Below, in pieces: positions 42,849 to 50,610 of a stretch of 64,000 nucleotides of DNA; the stretch's first letter is position 1; each line of letters begins with the position of its first letter. This stretch comes from Bacteroidales bacterium (GTDB lineage: Bacteria; Bacteroidota; Bacteroidia; Bacteroidales; F082), in contig JAGBQJ010000049.1 in NCBI GenBank assembly GCA_017632935.1, forward strand, positions 234,986-298,985, in the 5' to 3' direction. Below the pieces are notes generated by a model, which ran no database searches, had not been told where the DNA came from, and saw nothing but the letters and a program-made list of their open reading frames with translations. The translations under genes were made by a program, and so were the position numbers.

Positions 42849-43351
42849 TAATAGAGCTTGTTTCGGTCGAGTTGGAAGATCTCCATGTCTTTGAAGGTCT
42901 TGCCCTCGATGACCATACGGATGAAGGTGATTTGTTTGTGGAAGCCCGAGTTGCCCGCCGCGCCTGGGTTGATATGGAGCAGGTTGAGCTTCTTGTCATA
43001 CATCACCTTTAAGATATGCGAGTGACCGCAGATGAATAGGTCAGGTTCCATCTCCTCAAGGATATACTTCACCTCAGGCATGTAATGGCCGGGATAGCCG
43101 CCGATGTGGGTCATGTAGACGTCGACATCCTCGACATGGAATAACATTTCCCCGGGGTATTGCATCCGCACCACGTGGTCGTCGACATTGCCGTGCACAG
43201 CGCGCAAAGGCTTGAACGCAGCCAAAGCCTCGGCGGTCTCGATGCTGCCGATATCGCCCGCGTGCCACAACTCATCGACGTCCTTGAAGAAATCGAAGAG
43301 CTGCGGGATCAGGGTGCAGTGCGTGTCGGAAAGGATGCCTATCTTTTTCAC
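42848..43351 (-). CDS. YfcE/MJ0936 family metallophosphoesterase
   Basis: 167 residues, a single calcineurin-like domain. Metal ligands: ILSDTHC (Asp, His), HAGDIG (Asp), HGNVDD (Asn), MTHIGG (His) and ICGHSHI (GHxH). E. coli YfcE and MJ0936 are phosphodiesterases active on small artificial or cyclic substrates; the physiological substrate is unknown. Its start overlaps the DUF3078 gene by 4 bases (ATGA), and it ends the operon tonB-like, DUF3078, yfcE-type. Confidence 0.92.
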   Translation of the reverse strand: MKKIGILSDTHCTLIPQLFDFFKDVDELWHAGDIGSIETAEALAAFKPLRAVHGNVDDHVVRMQYPGEMLFHVEDVDVYMTHIGGYPGHYMPEVKYILEEMEPDLFICGHSHILKVMYDKKLNLLHINPGAAGNSGFHKQITFIRMVIEGKTFKDMEIFQLDRNKLY

Positions 43352-44262
43352 TTCAAGTTAACCATAAATCCGACTGCCAGCACTTCCTTAAACTGCACTT
43401 TGGAGCCTTCAATCTTCACATTTGCCTCATCATAGAACGGTATGTCATAGTCATAGATAAGGTGCGTGGCGAGGTTGCAGTTGAGCCAGTCGTTGACCTT
43501 CAGCACAAGCATGTTCTGCCAGTCCACGTCGATACGCTCGGGGTGGTTGAGGTAGTTGGAGAAGAGCTCGAGCTTCGAGTTGAAGTCGACGTTTTTGACG
43601 ATGGGGTAGTTGAAGTTGGCCACGGCGCGGGCACCAAACTCGTAGCGAACTTTGTCGTAATTGGTGTGGACGATGGTGTCGTTCTTGTCCAAGTTGTTTA
43701 CGCCAAACGCACCGATGGAGGCCAGGTAGTCGTCGTTGACGATGGTCACGCGGCCAGTGACGGGCGAGAAATAAAGTGAGAAATGCTTGCAGGGCACCCA
43801 TTCCACACCGAGACCCAAGCTGATGTAAGCCGGGGCAAGGAACTTGGAAATGTACTGCGTGGAGTCCTTGGAGTAGTCGAAACCATAGGCAAACTGCGAG
43901 CGGAAGGCGAGCTCAGCGCCATAGTTGAGGTGCTCGGTGGCTTTCAGCGCGGCCAGTGAGGTGAACTCAATCTTGTCGTCGGTCTTGACGGGCTTGTGCT
44001 TGAAGTCAAAGTAACTGTAACCTAGTGAGGTGTTCAGGGTGTTGTCCCACTTGAAGTTGCCATGCTTGTAATGGATGGCATAGTTAAAGATGCCTTGTCC
44101 GTTGATGGTGTTTTGTCCGCCCGCCGCCCAGTTGGTGTAGGAGCTTTGGCCGAAGTTGAGGCCGAAGTTGCCTTTGTGGTGCCAGCCGTCAGGAAGGGTG
44201 TCTTGTGCGAATGAAACGATGGCAAATGTCATTGCCAATGCGGTAAGTAATACTCTTCTCAT
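43348..44262 (-). CDS. DUF3078 outer-membrane beta-barrel protein
   Basis: 304 residues. Signal peptide (MRRVLLTALAMTFAIVSFA). The mature sequence starts with GWHHKGNFGLNFGQSSYTNW, the hallmark of DUF3078, and continues as alternating amphipathic strands ending in a hydrophobic final strand (LAVGFMVNLK), consistent with a 12- to 14-stranded barrel. The function is unknown in the phylum. It lies 20 bases behind the TonB-type gene and overlaps the phosphoesterase gene. Confidence 0.85.
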   Translation of the reverse strand: MRRVLLTALAMTFAIVSFAQDTLPDGWHHKGNFGLNFGQSSYTNWAAGGQNTINGQGIFNYAIHYKHGNFKWDNTLNTSLGYSYFDFKHKPVKTDDKIEFTSLAALKATEHLNYGAELAFRSQFAYGFDYSKDSTQYISKFLAPAYISLGLGVEWVPCKHFSLYFSPVTGRVTIVNDDYLASIGAFGVNNLDKNDTIVHTNYDKVRYEFGARAVANFNYPIVKNVDFNSKLELFSNYLNHPERIDVDWQNMLVLKVNDWLNCNLATHLIYDYDIPFYDEANVKIEGSKVQFKEVLAVGFMVNLK

Positions 44263-44282
44263 AGATGTGATTATTTGGTTGA

Positions 44283-45059
44283 TTAATAACTATTTCCGTC
44301 CTGGAAATTGTGTGCGCCAATGCTGAAAGTGATATCCTGCATATTGGAGCTTCTCACATATTTTCCGTTTTTCTCGGCTGGCAGCCAAACGGTGGATTCA
44401 AGGAGCCGAATGGCCTCATTGTCGCATCCGCCGCCCACCGAGTTGACGACGATGATGTTCGACACGCTGCCGTCGGTTTCCACCACGAAGCTCAGGCGCA
44501 CCGTGCCTTGGATTTCGCGTTCCTTGGCCTCGGCGGGGAATTGCATGTTGTTGACGATGTATTGGCCCATGTTGCCACCGTCGGCGAAATAAGGTCGGGC
44601 CACCTCTTCAAGTTGTTTATATTCGTAGATTCTATAAGAGGTGTCGGCCTCCAGTCCTAGCGGCACCACGGGGCGCTCATGGCGTTTCCAATAGCGTTTA
44701 TAGCTCCTCGCGCTGAAGCTGACTTCGTATTCGTAGTCGTAATCCATCGGTATGCCGATGTTGGTGGCGGGATTCCAAAGTATGGTCTTTACCAGATGCA
44801 ACGCAGTAGGTGAGGCCGCCTCGCTGAAACTTGACTTAATGGTGTAATCGCTGGCCATGCCTTGCGCGTCGATGTGCATGCCGACGACGACTTTGCCGCT
44901 GTTGCCCTGCTCAAGGTCGGCCTCGGGATAGACCAGCGTGCGGGTGATGTAGTCCTCGGTCACCTCGTGGCCCGCAATGGGTTGGGGTGCCGTGATTTGT
45001 GCAGTCAGGCGCATTCCCGAAAAGAGGATGAGCATAGCGAAAATGAGTCTTGCTTTCAT
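44283..45059 (-). CDS. TonB C-terminal domain protein (two domains, periplasmic)
   Basis: 258 residues. A cleavable-looking signal peptide (MKARLIFAMLILFSGMRLTA) replaces the membrane anchor of true TonB. Two TonB_C-like domains follow: about 25-115 (TLVYPEADLEQGNSGKVVVG...) and 150-255 (MQFPAEAKEREIQGTVRLSF...TDGSVSNIIVV). The first is divergent. There is no Pro-rich spacer and no ExbB/ExbD nearby, so it is unlikely to transduce energy; it may bind a periplasmic or outer-membrane partner such as the DUF3078 barrel encoded next. First gene of its operon. Confidence 0.82.
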   Translation of the reverse strand: MKARLIFAMLILFSGMRLTAQITAPQPIAGHEVTEDYITRTLVYPEADLEQGNSGKVVVGMHIDAQGMASDYTIKSSFSEAASPTALHLVKTILWNPATNIGIPMDYDYEYEVSFSARSYKRYWKRHERPVVPLGLEADTSYRIYEYKQLEEVARPYFADGGNMGQYIVNNMQFPAEAKEREIQGTVRLSFVVETDGSVSNIIVVNSVGGGCDNEAIRLLESTVWLPAEKNGKYVRSSNMQDITFSIGAHNFQDGNSY

Positions 45060-45081
45060 GGCGTAAAAGGATTTGATGATG

Positions 45082-45089
45082 CAAATATA
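45082..45089 (-). promoter_or_regulatory. -7 box for the tonB-like/DUF3078/yfcE operon
   Basis: TATATTTG on the minus strand, 23 bases before the start at 45059. Confidence 0.6.
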
Positions 45090-45113
45090 GGTGTTTTGTT
45101 GGAAAAAGCACTA

Positions 45114-45121
45114 TTTTTGCG
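45114..45121 (+). promoter_or_regulatory. -7 box for rlmB
   Basis: TATTTTTG, 15 bases before the ATG at 45136, divergent from the box at 45082-45089. Confidence 0.6.
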
Positions 45122-45135
45122 CAAAAATTGACCCT

Positions 45136-45882
45136 ATGGAAGACAACTACAAGAATAATATGGTGTTCGGCATCCATCCCGTGCTTGAGCTGATCCGTTC
45201 GCAGAAAGAGATAGAAAAGGTGTACATCCAAGGCGGCACGCGTTCGCCCGAAATCTCGGAGATTGCCAATGCCTGCCGTGCCAATGGCGTCCCTGTGCAG
45301 TTTGTGCCTGTCGAGAAGATGAACCGCCTGACGCGTAAGAACCATCAGGGCGTGGTGGCCTTCATCTGCCCGATTGAATATCAGCCTTTGGAGAAGGTGG
45401 TGCAGATGGTCTTCGAGGACGGCCGCGACCCCTTCGTCCTGATGCTTGACCGCGTCACCGATGTGCGCAACTTCGGTGCCATCGCCCGTACGGCCTACGC
45501 CGCCGGTGTCGATGCCATCGTCATCCCCAACCACGGTTCGGCCTCCATCAACGGCGATGCGATGAAGACCTCGGCAGGGGCCTTGTCGTTGATCAACGTG
45601 TGCCGTGTGGAGAACCTGAAGGACGCCATTGACTTCCTGAAGGCCAGTGGCCTGCGTGTGGTGGGCTTCACCGAGAAGGCACACGAAAGCCTCTGGAAGG
45701 CCGAACTCACAGGTCCCCTCTGCGTGATGATGGGCTCCGAGGAGGACGGTATCAGTCCCGCCTATATCAAACGACTCGACGGTCACCTGATGATCCCCAT
45801 GCCTGGCGACATCGATTCGTTGAATGTCTCGGTGGCCACGGGAGTGGTTTGTTTCGAGGTGGTGAGGCAGCGGATGGGATGA
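45136..45882 (+). CDS. rlmB: TrmH/SpoU family 23S rRNA 2'-O-methyltransferase (RlmB type)
   Basis: 248 residues starting at MEDNYKNNMVFGIHPVLE; an upstream in-frame ATG lies ahead of the promoter box. The N-terminal substrate-binding domain (GIHPVLELI, KVYIQGG) is followed by the knotted SPOUT domain: LMLDRVTDVRNFGAIARTA (motif 1), CVMMGSEEDGISP (motif 2), and IPMPGDIDSLNVSVATGV (motif 3). RlmB methylates G2251 of 23S rRNA in the P loop; TrmH-type tRNA methylation is a less likely alternative. Confidence 0.92.
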   Translation: MEDNYKNNMVFGIHPVLELIRSQKEIEKVYIQGGTRSPEISEIANACRANGVPVQFVPVEKMNRLTRKNHQGVVAFICPIEYQPLEKVVQMVFEDGRDPFVLMLDRVTDVRNFGAIARTAYAAGVDAIVIPNHGSASINGDAMKTSAGALSLINVCRVENLKDAIDFLKASGLRVVGFTEKAHESLWKAELTGPLCVMMGSEEDGISPAYIKRLDGHLMIPMPGDIDSLNVSVATGVVCFEVVRQRMG

Positions 45883-45921
45883 TTTTTTATAGGTTTATTG
45901 GCGAAAAAATGAAATTGTTGT

Positions 45922-45929
45922 TATTTTTG
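45922..45929 (+). promoter_or_regulatory. -7 box for the toxin-antitoxin pair
   Basis: TATTTTTG, 21 bases before the antitoxin ATG. No operator-like palindrome is obvious around it. Confidence 0.6.
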
Positions 45930-45949
45930 CAGCGACAAATACTATTTGG

Positions 45950-46171
45950 ATGGAGACAATTACATTAAGATTCAGTACAGATAATCCGTTTGCGGCTTCG
46001 TTAGAGGCACTTTTGCGTGAATCTAGAGGAGTTGATGTGATGGAAAAACGTGTCGCAAAACCGTCACGTTCATGTAAAGGGTCATTGGCAAAAGCCATCG
46101 AAGAAGAAAAAGAAGGCAAGGTGACTACTTATGCCAGTGTAGAAGAGTTGTTTGAAGACTTGGGTATCTGA
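45950..46171 (+). CDS. Putative antitoxin of a YafQ-type module
   Basis: 73 residues. An N-terminal beta-strand/helix part (METITLRFSTDNPFAASLEALL) is followed by a basic middle section and an acidic C-terminus (VTTYASVEELFEDLGI) that could wrap the toxin. It is not a clear RelB/DinJ ribbon-helix-helix. The call rests on size, position directly before the toxin, and the TGATG overlap of stop and start, which is typical of such modules. Confidence 0.75.
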   Translation: METITLRFSTDNPFAASLEALLRESRGVDVMEKRVAKPSRSCKGSLAKAIEEEKEGKVTTYASVEELFEDLGI

Positions 46172-46449
46172 TGTATACGATTAAGACCACCGGCCAATTC
46201 AAAAAGGATGTGAAGCGTTGCCAAAAGCGAGGCTATGACATGAGTTTGTTGCGAAACGCCTTAAGTATCCTTGCCGAGACGGGTACATTACCGGATTCAT
46301 ATTTCCCGCACAAACTAACGGGTGATTATAAGGGGCATTGGGAATGTCATTTGCAACCCGATTGGCTTTTGATTTGGAAGAAATATGGAAAAACACTTAC
46401 CCTTACGATGACCGATACAGGAACCCATGCGGATTTATATGGGAAATGA
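46171..46449 (+). CDS. YafQ family mRNA interferase toxin
   Basis: 92 residues, RelE superfamily. The E. coli YafQ catalytic residues His50, His63, Asp67 and His87 correspond to His47 (PHKLTG), His60 and Asp64 (CHLQPDWLLIW), and His86 (TGTHADLY) here, so the toxin should be active and cut mRNA in the ribosomal A site. It is translationally coupled to the antitoxin by a 1-base overlap. The pair is flanked by housekeeping genes with no mobility genes. Confidence 0.93.
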   Translation: MYTIKTTGQFKKDVKRCQKRGYDMSLLRNALSILAETGTLPDSYFPHKLTGDYKGHWECHLQPDWLLIWKKYGKTLTLTMTDTGTHADLYGK

Positions 46450-46454
46450 GTAAT

Positions 46455-46489
46455 AATAAAGGCGAAGTTCATAGAACCTCGCCTTTATT
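46455..46489. terminator. Bidirectional terminator between yafQ-type and S9 peptidase genes
   Basis: AATAAAGGCGA...GTTC/GAAC...TCGCCTTTATT, symmetrical hairpin 5 bases after the toxin stop. Confidence 0.75.
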
Positions 46490-46507
46490 GTGCAGTATGA
46501 TTTCTTA

Positions 46508-48652
46508 TTATTTCAAATATTTGTCTAGCCAGTTATAGAATCTTCTCTGCCAAAGAACGCCATTCTGCGGTTTCAACACCCAGTGGTTTTCGTCGGGGAA
46601 ATACAGGAATTCCGCGTCGAGGCCGCGCAGGATGGCGGCGTTGTAGGCTTGCATGCCCTGCGTGAAGCAGATACGGTAGTCGAGGCCGCCGTGGATGACG
46701 AGGATGGGCGCCGTCCATTTGTCGACGAAGAGGTGAGGCGAGTTGGCGTAGGTCTTACGCACGGTGGGGTTGTTCCAGTCCCAGAAGGGGCCGCCAAGGT
46801 CCCAGTTGACGAACCACATCTCTTCGGTTTCAAGATATTGGGCCTCAAGGTTGAACATGCCATCGTGGGCGATGAGGGCCTTGAAACGGCCGTCGTGGTG
46901 ACCCGCCAGCCAGTACACGCTGAAGCCGCCGAAGCTGGCGCCCACGGCACCGAGGCGGTTCTCGTCGATGTAAGGCTCTTTCTTCAGTTCGTCGATAGCG
47001 CTCAAATAGTCTTTCATGCACTGTCCGCCGTAGTCGCCGCTGATTTCCTCAAGCCATTCCTGACCGAAGCCGGGCAGACCGCGACGGTTGGGGGCGACGA
47101 TGATGTAGTCGTTGGCGGCCATCATCTGGAAGTTCCAGCGGTAGCTCCAGAACTGGCTCACGGTGCTTTGCGGACCGCCCTCGCAGTAGAGCAGGGCAGG
47201 GTATTGCTTGGTGCTGTCGAAATGCGGGGGATAGATGACCCAGGTCAGCATGTCCTTGCCGTCGGTGGTCTTCACCCAGCGTTCTTTGACCTCACCCATG
47301 GTGAGTTGGGCGAAGATGTTGTCGTTGACGGTGGTGATCTGAGTGGCCTCGCCCGTGGCGGGGTCTACGCTGAAGAGCTCCGTCGGGTGGCTCATCGACT
47401 GACGGCCTGCAATCAGCTTGTCGCCGTTGAAGTGCACCGAGACGTAGTTGTGCACGCCTTCGGTCAGCTTCTTGATTTCACCGTTTTCGATATTGAGGGC
47501 GTAGAGTTGGTCGGTGGCATAGGCATCGCTGATGAAGTATAAGGTCTTGCTGTCGTCTGCCCAGCTGAAGCCCGTGCAGCATTGGTCGAAGCGGGCCGAG
47601 TAGTCGGTCTTCTCGCCGGTCTCGAGGTTCATGACAAAGAGGCGTTGCTTGTCGCTCTCATAGCCGTCGCGTTCCATGCTCTCCCAGGCCATGTATTTGC
47701 CGTCGGGTGAGATGACCGGGTTGAGGTCGTAGCCCATCATGCCTTCGGTGAGGTTCTTGCATTCGCCACTTTGGATGATGTATTGGTAGATGTCGGTGTT
47801 GGTGGAGAGGGCGTAGTCCTTGCCGACCTTCTTACGGCAGCAGTAGACGAAGCTCTTGCCGTCGGGCAGCCATTGCACTTGTTCCATGCCACCGAAGGGG
47901 CGCACGGGGGCTTCCCATTGTTCGCCAGCCATGGCGTCAAACGAAGCCTCGATCTTGCCGCTGCTAAAGTTACCCACGAAGAGGTGGCCGTAGGTGTCGA
48001 CCCAGTGGTCCCAATGGCGGTACATCAGGTCGTTGTTGATGCGGCCCGAAGATTTGTCGAGGTCGGGATAGATGTCTTTCACGGTCTCTTTCAGCTTCAC
48101 CTCCTTGGTGAAGAGCACCTGGGCGCAGTCGGGTGAGTAGAGGAAGCCGTTGATGTCGTCGGCCTCGCTGGAGACGCATTGCAGGCCGGTGCCGTCGGGA
48201 TTCACTTCCCAGAGTTGCATGACGTCGTCTTTTGGGGCAAGGAAGCCGATCTTCTTGCCGTCAGGACGCCATTGCGGGCTGTATTGGCTGTCGTTGCTCA
48301 CGACCAATACCTTGTTGTCGCTGCCGTCGGCATTCATAATATATAAGGTGGAGCCGCTGCGGTTTTCGGGCACGCTATAGTAGGTCACAGCGTAGACGAT
48401 CTGTTGATGGTCGGGCGAGATGCTGTATTCGCCGATGCGGCCCATGGCCCACAGCACTTCGGGCGTCATGATGTCCGACTGCAAGGTGAGCTCCGTCGGG
48501 CCGATTTTGTCTTGTGCTTTTGACGCATTCGCATCATTGGCAACGGGAGCTTTAAGATTGTTTTGAGTCCCGTTTTCTTTGGGTGACTGTGTGTTACATG
48601 ACACGATAGAACAGGTGATCATGGCTAACAGGAATAGTTTGGTTTTTCTCAT
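46508..48652 (-). CDS. S9 family serine peptidase lipoprotein (prolyl oligopeptidase/DPP-like)
   Basis: 714 residues starting at MRKTKLFLLAMITCSIVSC, a lipoprotein signal with Cys19. The frame is open for 95 codons upstream, but that part has the composition of noncoding DNA. A seven- to eight-bladed beta-propeller of PD40-type repeats (about 70-440) caps the alpha/beta-hydrolase domain (460-714). Triad: Ser in VGASFGGFSVYW (GxSxGG), Asp in IHGGLDYRI, His in PDENHWVL. Relatives (DPP5, acylaminoacyl peptidases) remove dipeptides or acyl-amino acids, so this one probably processes peptides in the periplasm or on the surface. No clear -7 box. Confidence 0.93.
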   Translation of the reverse strand: MRKTKLFLLAMITCSIVSCNTQSPKENGTQNNLKAPVANDANASKAQDKIGPTELTLQSDIMTPEVLWAMGRIGEYSISPDHQQIVYAVTYYSVPENRSGSTLYIMNADGSDNKVLVVSNDSQYSPQWRPDGKKIGFLAPKDDVMQLWEVNPDGTGLQCVSSEADDINGFLYSPDCAQVLFTKEVKLKETVKDIYPDLDKSSGRINNDLMYRHWDHWVDTYGHLFVGNFSSGKIEASFDAMAGEQWEAPVRPFGGMEQVQWLPDGKSFVYCCRKKVGKDYALSTNTDIYQYIIQSGECKNLTEGMMGYDLNPVISPDGKYMAWESMERDGYESDKQRLFVMNLETGEKTDYSARFDQCCTGFSWADDSKTLYFISDAYATDQLYALNIENGEIKKLTEGVHNYVSVHFNGDKLIAGRQSMSHPTELFSVDPATGEATQITTVNDNIFAQLTMGEVKERWVKTTDGKDMLTWVIYPPHFDSTKQYPALLYCEGGPQSTVSQFWSYRWNFQMMAANDYIIVAPNRRGLPGFGQEWLEEISGDYGGQCMKDYLSAIDELKKEPYIDENRLGAVGASFGGFSVYWLAGHHDGRFKALIAHDGMFNLEAQYLETEEMWFVNWDLGGPFWDWNNPTVRKTYANSPHLFVDKWTAPILVIHGGLDYRICFTQGMQAYNAAILRGLDAEFLYFPDENHWVLKPQNGVLWQRRFYNWLDKYLK

Positions 48653-48758
48653 ATTTTTGAATTTTTGAAATTTGAATTCTCGCAATGATTTTGAAGCTGT
48701 AAAATTAGGGAATAATCTTGTTCGCGCCGAAACAAAGGCGAAAAATCCTTGCAATTTG

Positions 48759-48789
48759 TTTGTTCGTTCATGGTTTTTTGCTATTTTTG
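48759..48789 (+). promoter_or_regulatory. Full promoter (TTTG-N19-TATTTTTG) of the long-leader gene
   Basis: TTTG at 48759-48762 and TATTTTTG at 48782-48789 with ideal 19-base spacing. The start of transcription should be near 48796, leaving a ~285-nt leader before the ATG at 49082. Confidence 0.65.
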
Positions 48790-48795
48790 TGGCAT

Positions 48796-49081
48796 AAACA
48801 AACGGAAGTAGAACTATCAAAATAGTACATAATAGTAGAGTAAACGATATTAAACAGTTATAATCAAAGCATTTAGACAAATCACTTCTCTTCGAAAATT
48901 GACGTTTACGGGAGAACACGTAATAGAATTTGAACAAATGCTCACGTTATGGCGTGAGCTGAATCATTTTCTGTACGTGTGGGTTACGCCAATACCTCGA
49001 AGAGCGGGAAACGGTTAGGTTCACGCTTTTTTTGTCTGGTGCTGGAAGAAACAGAAACTTTAATCCTTAAATCTTATCAAT
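48796..49081 (+). promoter_or_regulatory. Long structured leader with mutually exclusive helices, U-run and 26-codon upstream ORF
   Basis: This fills the only gene-free stretch over 300 bases (48653-49081). The first ~100 nt are AT-rich. The 3' part can fold three ways that share one segment: GCTCACG/CGTGAGC (48940-48946 with 48953-48959); GGCGTGA/TTACGCC (48951-48957 with 48984-48990, one G-U); and GCGTGAGCT/GGTTCACGC (48952-48960 with 49018-49026), which ends directly before seven T (49027-49033), like a terminator. A short ORF (ATG 48938, TAG 49016-49018, 26 codons) covers exactly this segment. A riboswitch-like or leader-peptide control is inferred; no known class is recognised. 48653-48758 holds nothing I can name. 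Confidence 0.45.
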
Positions 49082-49735
49082 ATGAAAAAAGTAATAATGG
49101 CAGTAGCAGCCTTAATGCTAATGACGGTGGCTCTCGTTGCCACAGGATTCAAAAAAAATGATGTATCAATCAGCGGTGTCACAGGAAGGAAACCATCCTC
49201 CTTTGTTGACCTTGGTCTACCGAGTGGCACTTTGTGGGCTAAATGGAATGTGGGTGCCAGTTATCCAGAAGATTTGGGCGACTCGTTTACCTGGGGCGAG
49301 ACTAAAAAGCCAAAAAGCGGTAAAGATGTCGAATATACAAGGCTCGGACAGACATTGGAAGAAAGAGATGATGCTGCAACAGCCAATTGGGGTAAGAATT
49401 GGCGTACCCCTACGTATGAAGAATGGGCAGAATTGAAAAGGTATTGCTCCACTAATTGGACGGCACAGGGCTGTCATGTTGTAGGACCAAACGGCAATAG
49501 TATCTTTCTACCAGGCGATATATTTTACTGGTCAGCTACGTTCATTCCTGCTTGGGCAAAAGGGATACCATGTCCATCTGCTTATTTCGTTCGAGTACTA
49601 TGTAATCACAAATTAATTGATTTAGGTGATAAGACTACTAGTTGTACAAGTAATAAATGTGCAGTTAGGCCAGTACTTAAGTACACGAAGGATGAATATA
49701 TGATGATGTCAATAGAAAAACAATTAGGCAATTAG
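49082..49735 (+). CDS. Secreted C-type-lectin-fold-like (FISUMP/DUF1566-like) protein
   Basis: 217 residues. Signal peptide or membrane anchor (MKKVIMAVAALMLMTVALVA). The segment VDLGLPSGTLWAKWNVGAS is the hallmark start of a large Bacteroidales group that also has DSFTWGET, WGKNWRTPTYEEWAELKRYC and YWSATF before a C-terminal VRPV strand (CAVRPVLKY). The fold is of the formylglycine-generating-enzyme/C-type-lectin type. No catalytic residues are known; such proteins are secreted or phage-like binding proteins, and some members are diversity-generating retroelement targets. Gene composition is AT-rich compared with neighbours. It is preceded by the structured leader and followed by a strong terminator. 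Confidence 0.78.
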   Translation: MKKVIMAVAALMLMTVALVATGFKKNDVSISGVTGRKPSSFVDLGLPSGTLWAKWNVGASYPEDLGDSFTWGETKKPKSGKDVEYTRLGQTLEERDDAATANWGKNWRTPTYEEWAELKRYCSTNWTAQGCHVVGPNGNSIFLPGDIFYWSATFIPAWAKGIPCPSAYFVRVLCNHKLIDLGDKTTSCTSNKCAVRPVLKYTKDEYMMMSIEKQLGN

Positions 49736-49766
49736 AGTATTGAAGCATTATAGACATCATAGCCAC

Positions 49767-49817
49767 AAAGCCACCCTCAAAAACTCTATTGAAAACAGAG
49801 TGTGAGGGTGGCTTTTT
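49767..49817 (+). terminator. Terminator of the secreted C-type-lectin-like gene
   Basis: AAAGCCACCCTC pairs with GAGGGTGGCTTT, with an inner ACTCT/AGAGT stem, followed by TTTTT. Confidence 0.8.
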
Positions 49818-49872
49818 AATGCGCTAAAATCACTTTTTTCAACATTTCCTTTGCCATTTCCCTGAAATCCAC

Positions 49873-49880
49873 TACTTTTG
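49873..49880 (+). promoter_or_regulatory. -7 box for efp
   Basis: TACTTTTG, about 78 bases before the efp ATG. The leader contains tandem TTTGAATTTTAAATC units (49911-49942). Confidence 0.6.
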
Positions 49881-49957
49881 CACCTTCATTTCAGCCTCAA
49901 TGGATTGAATTTTGAATTTTAAATCTTTGAATTTTAAATCATTAAATCTGAAATACT

Positions 49958-50521
49958 ATGTTAAGTCAAGACGTAAAAATTGGAAGCGCCGTCCGTCTGG
50001 ATGGAAAGATTTATTTCTGCATTGACTTCCAACATGTTAAGCCTGGAAAGGGCAACACTATCATGCGTATCAAACTGAAGGATGTGTTGAGCGGCAACGT
50101 TTTGGAGAAGCGTTTCGACATCGGCGTGAAGCTGGAGGATGTCCGCGTTGAGCACCGTCCCTATCAGTACCTCTACAAGGAAGCTGAAGACTATATCTTC
50201 ATGCACACCGAGACCTACGAGCAGATCCCGATCGCTGGTGAGAACATCACGGGCGTGAAGTTCATGAAGGAAAACGATATCGTTGACGTCGTCGTCGACG
50301 CCAGCACCGAGACCATCCTCTTCGCCGAAATGCCGGTGAAGACCGTCCTCCAAGTGACCTACACCGAGCCTGGTGAGAAGGGCAACACTGCAACCAACGC
50401 GCTGAAGGAAGCCACCGTCGAGACCGGTGCCATGGTCCGCGTGCCGTTGTTCATCAACACCGACGATATGATCCGCGTTGATACCCGCACGGGCGAATAT
50501 TGCGAACGCGTGAAGGCCTAA
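49958..50521 (+). CDS. efp: Elongation factor P
   Basis: 187 residues, three beta-barrel domains: KOW-like (1-63), OB (65-125) and the C-terminal OB domain (VPLFINTDDMIRVDTRTGEY). It relieves ribosome stalling at polyproline. Lys31 in the HVKPGKGN loop is the position that carries beta-lysine, rhamnose or another modification in other bacteria. No EpmA or EarP gene lies in the window, so the modification state is unknown. Monocistronic; its terminator runs into the lpxD promoter. Confidence 0.96.
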   Translation: MLSQDVKIGSAVRLDGKIYFCIDFQHVKPGKGNTIMRIKLKDVLSGNVLEKRFDIGVKLEDVRVEHRPYQYLYKEAEDYIFMHTETYEQIPIAGENITGVKFMKENDIVDVVVDASTETILFAEMPVKTVLQVTYTEPGEKGNTATNALKEATVETGAMVRVPLFINTDDMIRVDTRTGEYCERVKA

Positions 50522-50539
50522 TAAAGCAGGTTGAACATA

Positions 50540-50576
50540 AAAAAGCGCAAAGTCGATTGACTTTGCGCTTTTTTTG
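50540..50576 (+). terminator. Terminator of efp
   Basis: AAAGCGCAAAGTC, GATT, GACTTTGCGCTTT, then T-run. 13-bp perfect stem, 20 bases after the efp stop. Confidence 0.9.
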
Positions 50577-50584
50577 TATTTTTG
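50577..50584 (+). promoter_or_regulatory. -7 box for lpxD, fused to the efp terminator
   Basis: TATTTTTG starts directly after the T-run of the efp terminator and lies 26 bases before the lpxD ATG. Confidence 0.65.
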
Positions 50585-50610
50585 CATTTTTATCAAAACT
50601 GCATTGCCGA

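Noticed and set aside
44283-45059. True TonB energy transducer
   Set aside because: No N-terminal anchor helix of the TonB type, no Pro-rich spacer, and no ExbB/ExbD.
48653-48937. 95-residue N-terminal extension of the S9 peptidase
   Set aside because: Noncoding composition and no signal peptide; the inner Met starts a standard lipoprotein signal.
48979-49161. 60-codon open frame starting GTG within the structured leader
   Set aside because: It runs into the real secreted-protein gene out of frame and has no family; I kept the region as a leader, and the better candidate ORF is the 26-codon one at 48938-49018.
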